A program made the translations under genes and the position numbers. Positions 25,055-33,491 of a DNA stretch of 64,000 nucleotides are shown piece after piece. Source of the stretch: Rhodobacteraceae bacterium M385 (GTDB lineage Bacteria > Pseudomonadota > Alphaproteobacteria > Rhodobacterales > Rhodobacteraceae); the NCBI GenBank assembly GCA_025141835.1, contig CP081102.1, forward strand, positions 3,224,001 to 3,288,000, read 5' to 3'. Below the pieces are notes generated by a model, which did no database searches, was not told where the DNA came from, and saw nothing but the letters and a program-made list of their open reading frames with translations. Positions within the stretch are counted from its first letter, which is position 1, and every line of letters starts with the position of its first letter.

Positions 25055-25933
25055 ATGAGCATCCAAACCAACGCCGCCGATATTGTCACCGTCTCTGTCA
25101 TGGGACAGGTCGCGAACCCCTCCCTTTCTGGCCTTCCGGCAGAACCCTACCGCTTGGACGCGGACGGCAAAGCCTTCCTTTGGCCGACCTTCGGCGGCAT
25201 CGTCTATAATGTCACCGTGGGTGACAGTGCCTTTGGATGGGCGGGCGATTGCATCCACCCTTCTGTCAGCATCTCTCACCCCGATGCGAACAAGAACCGG
25301 GGTCTCAACGTTTTTGCCTGTGTCGGCAACGAGGCGATGATCGCCAGCGGCGCTGCCAAAGGCGCGCGCGGTGTGGTGACGGGCAAATCCGGGCGGTTCT
25401 CGGACCAAGTCATTATACACTTCGACACCGAAACCCGCCGCAAGATCGCTGTGGATGACAAAATTCTGGTAAAGAGCCAAGGTGTTGGTCTGTCGGTGCC
25501 CAATTGTCCCGATGTTGCCTTCAAATCCTTGTCCCCGGCCCTTTTCGACGCGCTTCCCAAAAAGATGGAGGGCGACGTTCTGAAAATCGGCGTTGTCGCA
25601 ACGGTGCCGCCGCATTTCGTGGGTGCCGGCGCGGGGCTTACGTCAGAAGGCGGCTCACTTCATATCCAATCCACCGACCGTGCCGCTCTGGCGGAACACG
25701 GGCTCGACAACCTGCGCCTTGGTGATGTCGTCGCGATCCAGGACACCGACAGCCGCTACAACCACGGCTATCTGCGCGGCGCGATGAGCATTGGCATCGT
25801 GGGCCAGACCGACGGCCCCCGCGCAGGCTACGGCCCCGGCATGACTGTCGTGATGACCGCGCCCGCAGGCCAACTGGGCAGCTTCGACGCACCCGGCACC
25901 AATATCGCAGACATTCTAGGACTTTCCGCATGA
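25055..25933 (+). CDS. DUF4438-like protein (copy 2)
   Basis: A 292-residue paralog of the preceding gene, sharing the blocks GDSAFGWAGDCIHPSVSI, CVGNEAMIASGAAKGARG and LRLGDVVAIQDTDSRYNHGY. The HGDS of copy 1 is replaced by QTDGPRAGYGPGM, so the two differ at a likely functional loop and may form a heteromer or act on different intermediates. The start is one base after the copy 1 stop (TGATATG); a longer frame inside copy 1 was rejected. Its stop overlaps the Ldh gene (ATGA). Confidence 0.7.
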   Translation: MSIQTNAADIVTVSVMGQVANPSLSGLPAEPYRLDADGKAFLWPTFGGIVYNVTVGDSAFGWAGDCIHPSVSISHPDANKNRGLNVFACVGNEAMIASGAAKGARGVVTGKSGRFSDQVIIHFDTETRRKIAVDDKILVKSQGVGLSVPNCPDVAFKSLSPALFDALPKKMEGDVLKIGVVATVPPHFVGAGAGLTSEGGSLHIQSTDRAALAEHGLDNLRLGDVVAIQDTDSRYNHGYLRGAMSIGIVGQTDGPRAGYGPGMTVVMTAPAGQLGSFDAPGTNIADILGLSA

Positions 25934-27036
25934 CCACTGAACAAACCCCTGCCCGCGTCATCAAAATGACCAACGTCGACCGCGCTCAACTGCGGGCCTT
26001 TGTCTCGGAAGGGTTCGAGGCGCTTGGCCTGACCGCCGAGGATGCAGGTATCTTTGCCGATGCGCTGATCTTCTCGGAACTGCGGTTTCACCCCGGCCAA
26101 GGCCAGGGCGTCGCCCGACTGCGTCGCTATCATGAGCGCATCGGGAATGGCGAGGTCGACCCCCAAGCCGGATGGTCCGTCGTGAAGGAAGGCCCCGCGC
26201 TGGCGCTGGTCGATGCCCACAACGGGATCGGCACCGTGGCCGCGTCCAAGGCTATGGCCTTAGCGATCAAGAAAGCGAAAGAGGGCGGCATTGGGACCGT
26301 GATCGTGCGCAACTCGACGCACTACGGATCAAGCGCCGTTCACGCCTGCCAAGCGCTGGAACACGGCTGCATCGGCATGGCGTTCACCAATGCGGGCCCC
26401 GAAATGGCCCCTTGGGGCGGGCGCGAGGGCGTCACGGGCACCAACCCGTGGTCCATCGCCGCGCCGTCTGACCAAGGCTTCCCGACAGTGCTGGACATCG
26501 CCATCACCACGGCGGGCAAAGGCATGATGAACTGGCTGATCCGTGAGGGCAAAAAGATGCCGCTGGATTGGGCGATCACCCCAGAGGGCGAGGAAACCGA
26601 CGACCCCGCTGCCGCCTTGAAAGGCCCGCTTCTCGCGATTGGCGGGCACAAGGGCTATGGCCTCGCCTTCATGACCGAGGCGCTGACGGGCGTGCTTTCG
26701 GGGGGCGGTTTTGGTCTGAAACCCTACTCCGACCCCAAGAAACTGGACGTGTCCCACTACTTCCAGGCCATCGATATCTCTTGGTTCATGGATCCCGAGG
26801 ATTACGCCACGCGGATGGGTGAATTCGTCCAGATGGCCAAGACTCGCGCCCTGCGCCCCGGCTTTGACGAGATCCTTGTCCCCGGCGAACAAGAAGCCCG
26901 TCGCACCGCAGCCAAATCCGAGAACGGCGTGCCAATCGACACTGTGGTTTTGGCAGACATGAAAGAGCTTGCGAAGGAATTGGGCCTGAAATCGCCCCTT
27001 GACGAGCTTGGCCCCTACACGGGCGATTTCCTATGA
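25930..27036 (+). CDS. Ldh-family (malate/lactate/ureidoglycolate) dehydrogenase
   Basis: A 368-residue NAD(P)-dependent 2-hydroxyacid dehydrogenase of the Ldh_2 family, which includes malate (Mdh/YlbC), sulfolactate and AllD ureidoglycolate dehydrogenases. Family motifs are SELRFHPGQGQGVARL (about 47-62), VRNSTHYGSSAVHAC with the catalytic His, TNAGPEMAPWGG, TGTNPWSIAAP and GGHKGYGLAFMTEALTG. It overlaps both neighbours by 4 bases. In an island with a ureidoglycolate lyase and allantoinase-like enzymes, an AllD-like substrate is attractive but unproven. Confidence 0.9.
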   Translation: MTTEQTPARVIKMTNVDRAQLRAFVSEGFEALGLTAEDAGIFADALIFSELRFHPGQGQGVARLRRYHERIGNGEVDPQAGWSVVKEGPALALVDAHNGIGTVAASKAMALAIKKAKEGGIGTVIVRNSTHYGSSAVHACQALEHGCIGMAFTNAGPEMAPWGGREGVTGTNPWSIAAPSDQGFPTVLDIAITTAGKGMMNWLIREGKKMPLDWAITPEGEETDDPAAALKGPLLAIGGHKGYGLAFMTEALTGVLSGGGFGLKPYSDPKKLDVSHYFQAIDISWFMDPEDYATRMGEFVQMAKTRALRPGFDEILVPGEQEARRTAAKSENGVPIDTVVLADMKELAKELGLKSPLDELGPYTGDFL

Positions 27037-28190
27037 GCCTCCGCCCCCTTGGTGCAGATTTCTTTGCCCGCGCGCGTGACCGGTTGCGCGCGCGGGCGCA
27101 AGCCGCAGGTGTTGATGGCCTTCTCCTACTGCGGGCCCCCAATCTGGCCTATGCAACTGGCCTGTTCCTTTCCGCCAACGAGCGCCCCATGGGCGTCTGG
27201 GTTCCGGTTGACGGCGATCCGATCCTGATGCTGCCCGCGCTGGAACGGGAGAACGCCGAAGGCACGGGTATAAATGACCTGCGTTTCTACGATGAATTTC
27301 CCGGTGAGGTGCCCGCCGTCCTGTGGATGCTCGATCAAATCGGACGGAAGCGCGTCGCGGTCGACTTGTTGGATGCGACCCTACTGGATGCAGCAAGAAC
27401 AATGGTCGTGCAGCTCGACTTGACCGACTACGCTATGCAGATCCGCGCGATTAAAGAACCCGAGGAAATCGCCCTGACGGTCGAGGCCGCCAGTTTCGCG
27501 GACCTGTTCCTGACACGCCTGCACGCGCAGGCCGGCGATATTATTTCCCAAGGCGGCACCGAAGCCGATTTGATGGCCGACGCCATGGGTCATGCCCGTG
27601 GCGCGCTTTTTGCAAAACACAAAACCGCCTTTTCCGGCACGCCCATGGGCATCACCGCTTCGGTCCATTCCGGCCCCCGCGCTGCCCTGCCCCATGGCGC
27701 AGTTCTGGAGCGGGTGCCGCAACCTGGAGAGACCCTAATCGCCGGGATCGGCGGTAGTCTTGGCGGCTATCACGCCGAAAGTGGCGCAACCCTGATTGTG
27801 GGCGAGATCAGCGCCGATCAGCGCCGGATCATGACCGCCATGGAGGCCTGCAACGACGCGGGCGTCGCCGCACTCGCTGCCCGCACAACCTGCACTCAGG
27901 CCAATGATGCCGCGCTGGAGGCACTCCGCGAGGCGGGCCTTGGCGACGCGATCCGCCACCGCATCGGCCACGGCATGGGGCTAGAGGGCCATGAAGCTCC
28001 ATGGCTTGCCCCCGGCGACCACACACCGATCCAAACCAACATGATCTTTTCGAACGAGCCCGGTGTCTACCGCCCCGGCCTCGACGGATACCGCACGATT
28101 AACACGATGGTCGTGACCGAGGACGGTGTCGATATCCCGTCCCGGTTCCAGACCACCACCCCCATCGACGCCCGCGTCATCGCAATCTGA
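27033..28190 (+). CDS. M24-family (pita-bread) protein, creatinase-like active site
   Basis: A 385-residue protein with a creatinase N-terminal domain (about 10-140) and an M24 catalytic domain. Of the five usual metal ligands, the first Asp is Gly238, the second Asp is Glu249 (GGYHAES), His313 (RIGHGMGLEGHE) and Glu342 (SNEPGVY) remain, and the last Glu is Asn357 (INTMVVTEDG). His221 (ALPHGAV) stands where metal-free creatinase, as I recall, has its catalytic His232, and Glu249 where it has Glu262. It is therefore more likely a creatinase-type amidinohydrolase or other metal-independent hydrolase than an Xaa-Pro peptidase. It overlaps the Ldh gene (ATGA). Confidence 0.82.
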   Translation: MSLRPLGADFFARARDRLRARAQAAGVDGLLLLRAPNLAYATGLFLSANERPMGVWVPVDGDPILMLPALERENAEGTGINDLRFYDEFPGEVPAVLWMLDQIGRKRVAVDLLDATLLDAARTMVVQLDLTDYAMQIRAIKEPEEIALTVEAASFADLFLTRLHAQAGDIISQGGTEADLMADAMGHARGALFAKHKTAFSGTPMGITASVHSGPRAALPHGAVLERVPQPGETLIAGIGGSLGGYHAESGATLIVGEISADQRRIMTAMEACNDAGVAALAARTTCTQANDAALEALREAGLGDAIRHRIGHGMGLEGHEAPWLAPGDHTPIQTNMIFSNEPGVYRPGLDGYRTINTMVVTEDGVDIPSRFQTTTPIDARVIAI

Positions 28191-28202
28191 GGAGCTTTAG
28201 AG

Positions 28203-29429
28203 ATGCCCGAACCAGCCGCCTGGCATTACCAGAAAATCACCAAACCGATGTTTGAGGCAGAGGCCGTAGATTGCGTTTTCTTTGGCCGGGTTATTACCTG
28301 TGTTGCCGATGAGATCATCGAAGACGGTTTTGTCCACGTTAAAGACGGCAAGATCGCGGCCGTTGGCCCCCGCGCCGAGGCGCCCGAAGGGGTTGAGACC
28401 CTCGACACGCAGGGCAAGACCCTGATGCCCGGCATGATGAACAGCCACGCGCATCTGTCTTGGGACGGCATTCACGAACTCAGCCAGCAGAGTATGTATG
28501 ACGCGCCCGAAATCCGCGCCTACAAGGCGGCGGGCAACATGATCAAAAGCCTGCGCGCAGGCATCACGCTGGTCCGCGACCTAGGCGTGCATAACGCTAA
28601 CCTGTTCACCAAACAGGCGGTTGCCCAAGGCATCTTCCCCGGCCCGCGCCTTTTGGTCTCGGGCGAGAGCATCATCCAGACCGGAGGCCACACCTATTGG
28701 GTGTGCCGCGAGGCGTCCGGTGCCGACGAGATGCGCCGTGCCGTGCGCGATCAGGTGAAAGGTGGCGCCGATCTGATCAAGATCATGGCCTGCCACGACA
28801 CGCTGGAATTCACCGACGAGGAACTCCACGCCGTCATCGACGAGGCACACCGCAACCGTCTGCCGATTACGGCCCATGCGACGTACAATGATTGCATCGC
28901 GCGAGTTGCCGAGGCCGGGATCGACTGCATCGAACACGGCGGCTCGATGACCGATGAGACCATTCAACTATTGCTCGACAAGAAACTGCCGATCGTCACG
29001 ACCTTCTCGGCCCTTGTCATTCAGGCCAACGAGAAGATCGCCCGCGACTTCGGCATCCCCGAGTGGAAGATCGAAGAGCGCAAGCGCGCCGTGGCCGACA
29101 AGTCCCGCTTCGACGGGCTGGTGCGCGCTGCCAAAGCCGGTGTGCCAATCGTCTTCGGCACCGACGCAGGCAGCCCTGCGGTGGAACACGATCGCATCGT
29201 GCCGGAGCTTGGCTTCATGGTGGAAGTGGGCGTGTGCCCTGACAACCTTGATGCCCTGCGTGCCATCACCGCGCGCGCGGCCGTTCTGAACGGTGTCGGC
29301 GACACGCTTGGCACGCTGGAAGCCGGAAAACTGGCCGACATGATCGTGGTCGACGGCAAGCCCGACCAAGACCTTACCGCCCTGGAAAATGTCGAGATGA
29401 CTTTCATCGACGGCAAAAGGATGCACTGA
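28203..29429 (+). CDS. amidohydrolase (prolidase/imidazolonepropionase-like)
   Basis: A 408-residue amidohydrolase-superfamily TIM barrel. Metal ligands are His82 and His84 (SHAHLSW), Lys193 (DLIKIMACHD), His225 (ITAHATY), His245 (CIEHGG) and Asp321 (FGTDAGSP). The Lys193 position suggests a carboxylated lysine, as in the prolidase-like Xaa-Arg/Xaa-Lys dipeptidases of this superfamily. It follows the M24 gene by 12 bases with a GGAG site, and its stop shares a base with the aminotransferase start. A C-N hydrolase on a cyclic amide or dipeptide is most likely. Confidence 0.88.
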   Translation: MPEPAAWHYQKITKPMFEAEAVDCVFFGRVITCVADEIIEDGFVHVKDGKIAAVGPRAEAPEGVETLDTQGKTLMPGMMNSHAHLSWDGIHELSQQSMYDAPEIRAYKAAGNMIKSLRAGITLVRDLGVHNANLFTKQAVAQGIFPGPRLLVSGESIIQTGGHTYWVCREASGADEMRRAVRDQVKGGADLIKIMACHDTLEFTDEELHAVIDEAHRNRLPITAHATYNDCIARVAEAGIDCIEHGGSMTDETIQLLLDKKLPIVTTFSALVIQANEKIARDFGIPEWKIEERKRAVADKSRFDGLVRAAKAGVPIVFGTDAGSPAVEHDRIVPELGFMVEVGVCPDNLDALRAITARAAVLNGVGDTLGTLEAGKLADMIVVDGKPDQDLTALENVEMTFIDGKRMH

Positions 29430-30613
29430 TGACTTCGCTACTGCTGCAACGCACTGCCCCTCGGATCGTCGAAGAAGACGGCTCTTTCCGCACCAAGATG
29501 CTCGAGATCGCATCTGGCCTTGATAACGTCATCGCGCTGGGGCGCGGTGACCCCGATTTCCACACGCCAGCCCATATCGTCGAGGCCGCCAAGGCCGCGC
29601 TCGATGATAATCAGCACCATTACACGGGCCCCACGGGCCTGCCGCCCCTGCGTCAAGCGATCTGCGACAATCTGAAGGCCGAGTACGGGCTGGATTATAA
29701 CGCAGACGAGATCATCGTCACCGCCGGGGTGCAGGAAAGCATTATGCTGTGCATGTTGGGTCTGGTGCAACCGGGCGACGAGGTGCTTATCACCTCTCCC
29801 CGCTTCACCACCTACGACACCGCCGTCCACATGTGTGGCGGCGTGCCGGTGCCGGTGCCCACCTTCCAGAAGGACGATTTCGCGCTGGACGTGGACGAGA
29901 TTGAGAAGCGGATCACCGACAAGACGCGGATGTTTGTGCTGGTCTCTCCCAACAACCCCACGGGAGCGGTGACGCCGCCCGACGTGATCCGCAAGATCGC
30001 GGATCTGGCAATCAAGCATGACATTCTGATCATTGCGGATGAGATCTACGCCAAGCTGATCTATCCGGGGCACGAGCACCTGTCGCTGGCCACCCTGCCC
30101 GGCATGAAGGAGCGCACGATCACGCTGAACGGCTTCTCCAAGACCTATGCAATGACCGGCTGGCGCGTAGGCTACATGGCCGCGCCCGCGGATTTCGTGG
30201 AGAAACTGACCGAGCCGCGCCACACGCTGTCGATCAACACCTGCACCGTATCGCAACACGCCGCACTGGCCGCGTTGACCGGCCCGCAAGACGAGATGGA
30301 GGCGACGTTCCGCGACTATGCCGAACGCCGCGATTATCTGATGGCGGCATTGACCGACGCGGGCCTGACCTACGGCGCACCGGGCGGGGCATTCTACATC
30401 TATACCAACATCTCCAGCACGGGCATGAAGGCCAAGCCCTTCTGCGAGAACCTGTTGCGCGACACCGGTGTCATGGTCTTCCCCGGCGACATGTTTGGCG
30501 AGCCTGACAGCGATTTCATCCGCATCAGCTACCTCCAGCCGCTGCCCGTCATCCAAGAAGCGATGGGCCGCATCCAAGGCTTTATCACCGCCAACAAGAA
30601 GGCCTCCGCATGA
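29429..30613 (+). CDS. class I/II aminotransferase (copy 2)
   Basis: A 394-residue PLP aminotransferase, paralogous to the minus-strand copy at 21227-22429. PLP Lys238 is in LNGFSKTYAMTGWRVGY; SPNNPTGA (173-180) and ADEIYAKL (203-210) match the copy position for position. The gene is translationally coupled on both sides (TGATG at the start, ATGA at the stop). Two related aminotransferases in oppositely oriented operons of one regulon suggest either two amino-acid products or a duplication with specialisation. Confidence 0.93.
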   Translation: MTSLLLQRTAPRIVEEDGSFRTKMLEIASGLDNVIALGRGDPDFHTPAHIVEAAKAALDDNQHHYTGPTGLPPLRQAICDNLKAEYGLDYNADEIIVTAGVQESIMLCMLGLVQPGDEVLITSPRFTTYDTAVHMCGGVPVPVPTFQKDDFALDVDEIEKRITDKTRMFVLVSPNNPTGAVTPPDVIRKIADLAIKHDILIIADEIYAKLIYPGHEHLSLATLPGMKERTITLNGFSKTYAMTGWRVGYMAAPADFVEKLTEPRHTLSINTCTVSQHAALAALTGPQDEMEATFRDYAERRDYLMAALTDAGLTYGAPGGAFYIYTNISSTGMKAKPFCENLLRDTGVMVFPGDMFGEPDSDFIRISYLQPLPVIQEAMGRIQGFITANKKASA

Positions 30614-32040
30614 GCAATATGACCCCGAACCCCGATGAAAAATTCGTCGGAATCCAAGTCAGCCCGATCAGCTTTATTGACGAAGGCGTCGATACTGTTC
30701 TGGATACGCTGAAGGACCGCGTGGGCGTCAATGTTCTGATGCTTGGCACCGTGTCCTGGCTTGGCCTAAAGACCGGACGATCCATCGCACACAAGCTGGA
30801 CGGCTGGCCCGACCACGGCGTGCCCGAGCCGTTCACGATGAAAGGCGGCGCCTATTACAACCCCGATCCGCGCTATTACTCCAAGACATTGATCAAGGAT
30901 TTCCGCGCCACGGATAAAGAGATGGAAGGGATCGACATTCTCGATCTCGTCATCCCCGAGGCGCACAAGCGCGACATGAAGGTCTATGTCGAGCTGATGG
31001 AGCCGTTCTTCAAATATGCGGGCCACGGATCGGTCAATAACATCGAGATCCCCAACCTTGCCTCTTGCATGGAAGTGGACGTCTTCGGGGTCCGCAAGGA
31101 TGAGCCCAGCACCTCCAACCCCGATTACCGCAACTGGATGCATGCGATCATCGAAGATCAGGTGCGCAACTACGACATCGACGGGATCATGTGGTGTAAC
31201 GAGCGGAACTCTCCGCTGGATCAGATGATGCAGGGTCAAGCCCCCGGTGATTTCTCAGAGGCCAGCCGAAATGAGGCGATTGCCCGTGGCATCGACGTGG
31301 AAGCCTGCCGCCGTGCCTGCATCGCGATGTATGATTTCATGCAGGACGCCTTGGGCGGCAAGGAGTTCGACGATGGTGCGTTTATCACCTTTATTCGCGT
31401 GCTGATGCAAAACCCCGAAGTGCTGATCTGGGAGCGCTTCTGGCTGGAGCGGAACAAAGACCTCGACCGCGAGCTCTATGGCCTTGTGAAGTGGTGCAAG
31501 CCGAACATGCCCTTTGGCCTGAACGTCTGGAACCGCAACCATTTCAATATCTTCCGCCGTGCCCAATGGCCGTGGGAAGAGCAGACGATGTACGCCGACT
31601 GGGTCAAGCCGATTACTTATCAGCACCAATCCGGTGAAATCTGGCACAAGGAATTCGGCTTCTTCCAGAAAACGATCCTGCGCGATTTTGATCCTGAAGT
31701 TGCGATGAAAATCCTCGACGGCATTCTGGGGATCCAAGGCTCTGGCCTCGACAGCGTTGTGCAAGACGGCCTCGACCCCGATACCTACGTCTACGGCCAA
31801 TGCGCCGAGGCGCTGACGGGCGTCCATGACAAGGCGAAGGTCTTCATGGGCCTTGGGATCGACGCGCCACGGGTGCGGGCGGATCAAGCAAAATGCACGC
31901 CAGATATCGCCTATCGCTCAGTCATGGCGACCTATCGCGCGGGCGGGCACGGCGTTGTTCTGTCGCCCAACTATGCCTCCATGCACCTGACTAATCTGGA
32001 TGGCGTGGCCAAGGCGTTGACCGAACTGGGGCTGAAATGA
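30610..32040 (+). CDS. unrecognised TIM-barrel-like protein
   Basis: A 476-residue soluble protein I cannot assign to a characterised family. It opens FVGIQVSPISFIDEGVDTVLDTLKDRVGVNVLML, as in barrel proteins that begin with a strand and a long helix, and has MKVYVELMEPF (123-133), DGIMWCNERNSPLD (191-204) and PFGLNVWNRNHFNIFRRAQWPWEE. The Asn197-Glu198 pair at the end of a predicted strand resembles the acid/base position of clan A glycosidases, so a glycoside-hydrolase-like role is possible. It overlaps both neighbours by 4 bases (ATGA), so it belongs to the pathway. No signal peptide is seen. Confidence 0.75.
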   Translation: MSNMTPNPDEKFVGIQVSPISFIDEGVDTVLDTLKDRVGVNVLMLGTVSWLGLKTGRSIAHKLDGWPDHGVPEPFTMKGGAYYNPDPRYYSKTLIKDFRATDKEMEGIDILDLVIPEAHKRDMKVYVELMEPFFKYAGHGSVNNIEIPNLASCMEVDVFGVRKDEPSTSNPDYRNWMHAIIEDQVRNYDIDGIMWCNERNSPLDQMMQGQAPGDFSEASRNEAIARGIDVEACRRACIAMYDFMQDALGGKEFDDGAFITFIRVLMQNPEVLIWERFWLERNKDLDRELYGLVKWCKPNMPFGLNVWNRNHFNIFRRAQWPWEEQTMYADWVKPITYQHQSGEIWHKEFGFFQKTILRDFDPEVAMKILDGILGIQGSGLDSVVQDGLDPDTYVYGQCAEALTGVHDKAKVFMGLGIDAPRVRADQAKCTPDIAYRSVMATYRAGGHGVVLSPNYASMHLTNLDGVAKALTELGLK

Positions 32041-33425
32041 GCATCTTGGACACATTGATTTCGGGCGGCGAGGTTTTGCTGCCCGACGGCTTGGTGAAGG
32101 CTGATCTCGGCTTGATGGGCGGTCGGGTTGCCGGGGTCTACAGCCCCGGCACCGGACCCACTGCAGCCGAGACGATCGACGCAACCGGCAAAACCATCCT
32201 TCCGGGCATCGTGGATATCCACTTCCACGTCCGCGCGCCCGCCTACCCCGAACGCGGTACGGTCCTGTCCGAGACACGGGCCGCAGCGGCAGGTGGTGTG
32301 ACGACATTGTTCGAGATGCCAATCTCGAAGCCGTGCTGCTCCACCCCCGAAGAACTAACCCGTCGCCGCGATCACTTCAGCGAAAACGCGGTTATCGACT
32401 TCGCGCTCTATGCCGCGCCGGGCGATCTGACCGAGGCCAGCCGCGACAAGATGATGGAGATCGGGGCGATTGCCTGGAAAATCTTCACCACCCCCTCCCC
32501 CGCTGGCCGTGCCGATGAATTCGAAGGTTTGGCCTTCCCGGACGAGGCGGACCAGCTGCGCGCATTGCAACTGCTGGCAGACACCGGAATGCCGATCGTG
32601 GTCCATGCCGAAAGCGCATCGCTTCTGGCGCATTTTGAGGACGCCGCGAAGGCGCTTGATCCAGCTGATGCGGCAACGCATGGCAAGTCCCGCCCCGCGA
32701 TCTGCGAGTCTGTGGCAGTGGCCAAGTTGCTGGCGATGAACATGACCGCACAAGCCAAACTGCACATCGCCCATGTCACCAGCGCCGAGACAGTCGCGGT
32801 TCTGCGTGCCTTCGCGGGCACTTCGGATTTCACCGCTGAAACCTGTCCCCAGTATCTTTTCACTACGGAAGAGGACGTGGCGAAGGCTGGCATCTACGCC
32901 AAGGTCAATCCGCCGATCCGCCACCAATCGGATCAGGATGCGCTGTGGCAGGCCATTGAAGACGGCGTGATTAACTACGTCACCACCGACCATGCGCCCT
33001 TTGCGAAAGCGGAAAAGCAAGCCGCCGAAGGCAACTTCCCCGCCGCCCCTCCCGGTGTGCCGGGGATCGAGTTCATTTTGCCAGCCATGCTCGACGCCGT
33101 AGCCCAAGGCCGATTGAGCCTGAAACGCGCCCATGACTTAATCTGTGCAAACGGGGCCCGGCGGTATGGACTCTACCCCGCCAAAGGCGCACTTCTGCCG
33201 GGGAGCGCGGCGGACGTGACGATTGTGGACATGAGCGGTGAGACGTTGATTTCGTCCAAGACCCTCCACACCCATGCCCGCGAAGTTGCGCATCTTTTTG
33301 AAGGACGTCGCCTGCGCGGCAAGGTCACCCAGACCATCCTTCAAGGCAGGACGGTTTTCAAAGACGGCGCCGTTGTTGGCGCACAAGGCGCGGGGGAATT
33401 TGTGACCCCTGCCGCCGGGAAATGA
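32037..33425 (+). CDS. allantoinase/dihydroorotase-family cyclic amidohydrolase
   Basis: A 462-residue binuclear metal hydrolase of the AllB/dihydropyrimidinase group. Ligands are His62 and His64 (DIHFHVR), Lys148 (AWKIF, likely carboxylated), His190 (IVVHAES), His246 (HIAHVTS) and Asp318 (VTTDHAPF). The order and spacing match AllB. It is the last gene of the plus operon proper, overlapping the TIM-barrel gene by 4 bases, with a 66-base gap before the exporter genes. It is unrelated in fold to the PuuE-like protein at 18789-19700, yet both belong to families that open hydantoin rings. Confidence 0.88.
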   Translation: MSILDTLISGGEVLLPDGLVKADLGLMGGRVAGVYSPGTGPTAAETIDATGKTILPGIVDIHFHVRAPAYPERGTVLSETRAAAAGGVTTLFEMPISKPCCSTPEELTRRRDHFSENAVIDFALYAAPGDLTEASRDKMMEIGAIAWKIFTTPSPAGRADEFEGLAFPDEADQLRALQLLADTGMPIVVHAESASLLAHFEDAAKALDPADAATHGKSRPAICESVAVAKLLAMNMTAQAKLHIAHVTSAETVAVLRAFAGTSDFTAETCPQYLFTTEEDVAKAGIYAKVNPPIRHQSDQDALWQAIEDGVINYVTTDHAPFAKAEKQAAEGNFPAAPPGVPGIEFILPAMLDAVAQGRLSLKRAHDLICANGARRYGLYPAKGALLPGSAADVTIVDMSGETLISSKTLHTHAREVAHLFEGRRLRGKVTQTILQGRTVFKDGAVVGAQGAGEFVTPAAGK

Positions 33426-33491
33426 CGAAAAAATACAGATAGAGGCCGGATGCTCCAAGCGTCTGGCCCTTGCTCTAAAGGGAGGACGCTC

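Noticed and set aside
29438..30577. 379-codon minus-strand frame opposite the aminotransferase
   Set aside because: It is antisense to a certain PLP enzyme and its translation has no recognisable domain; high GC explains the long open frame.
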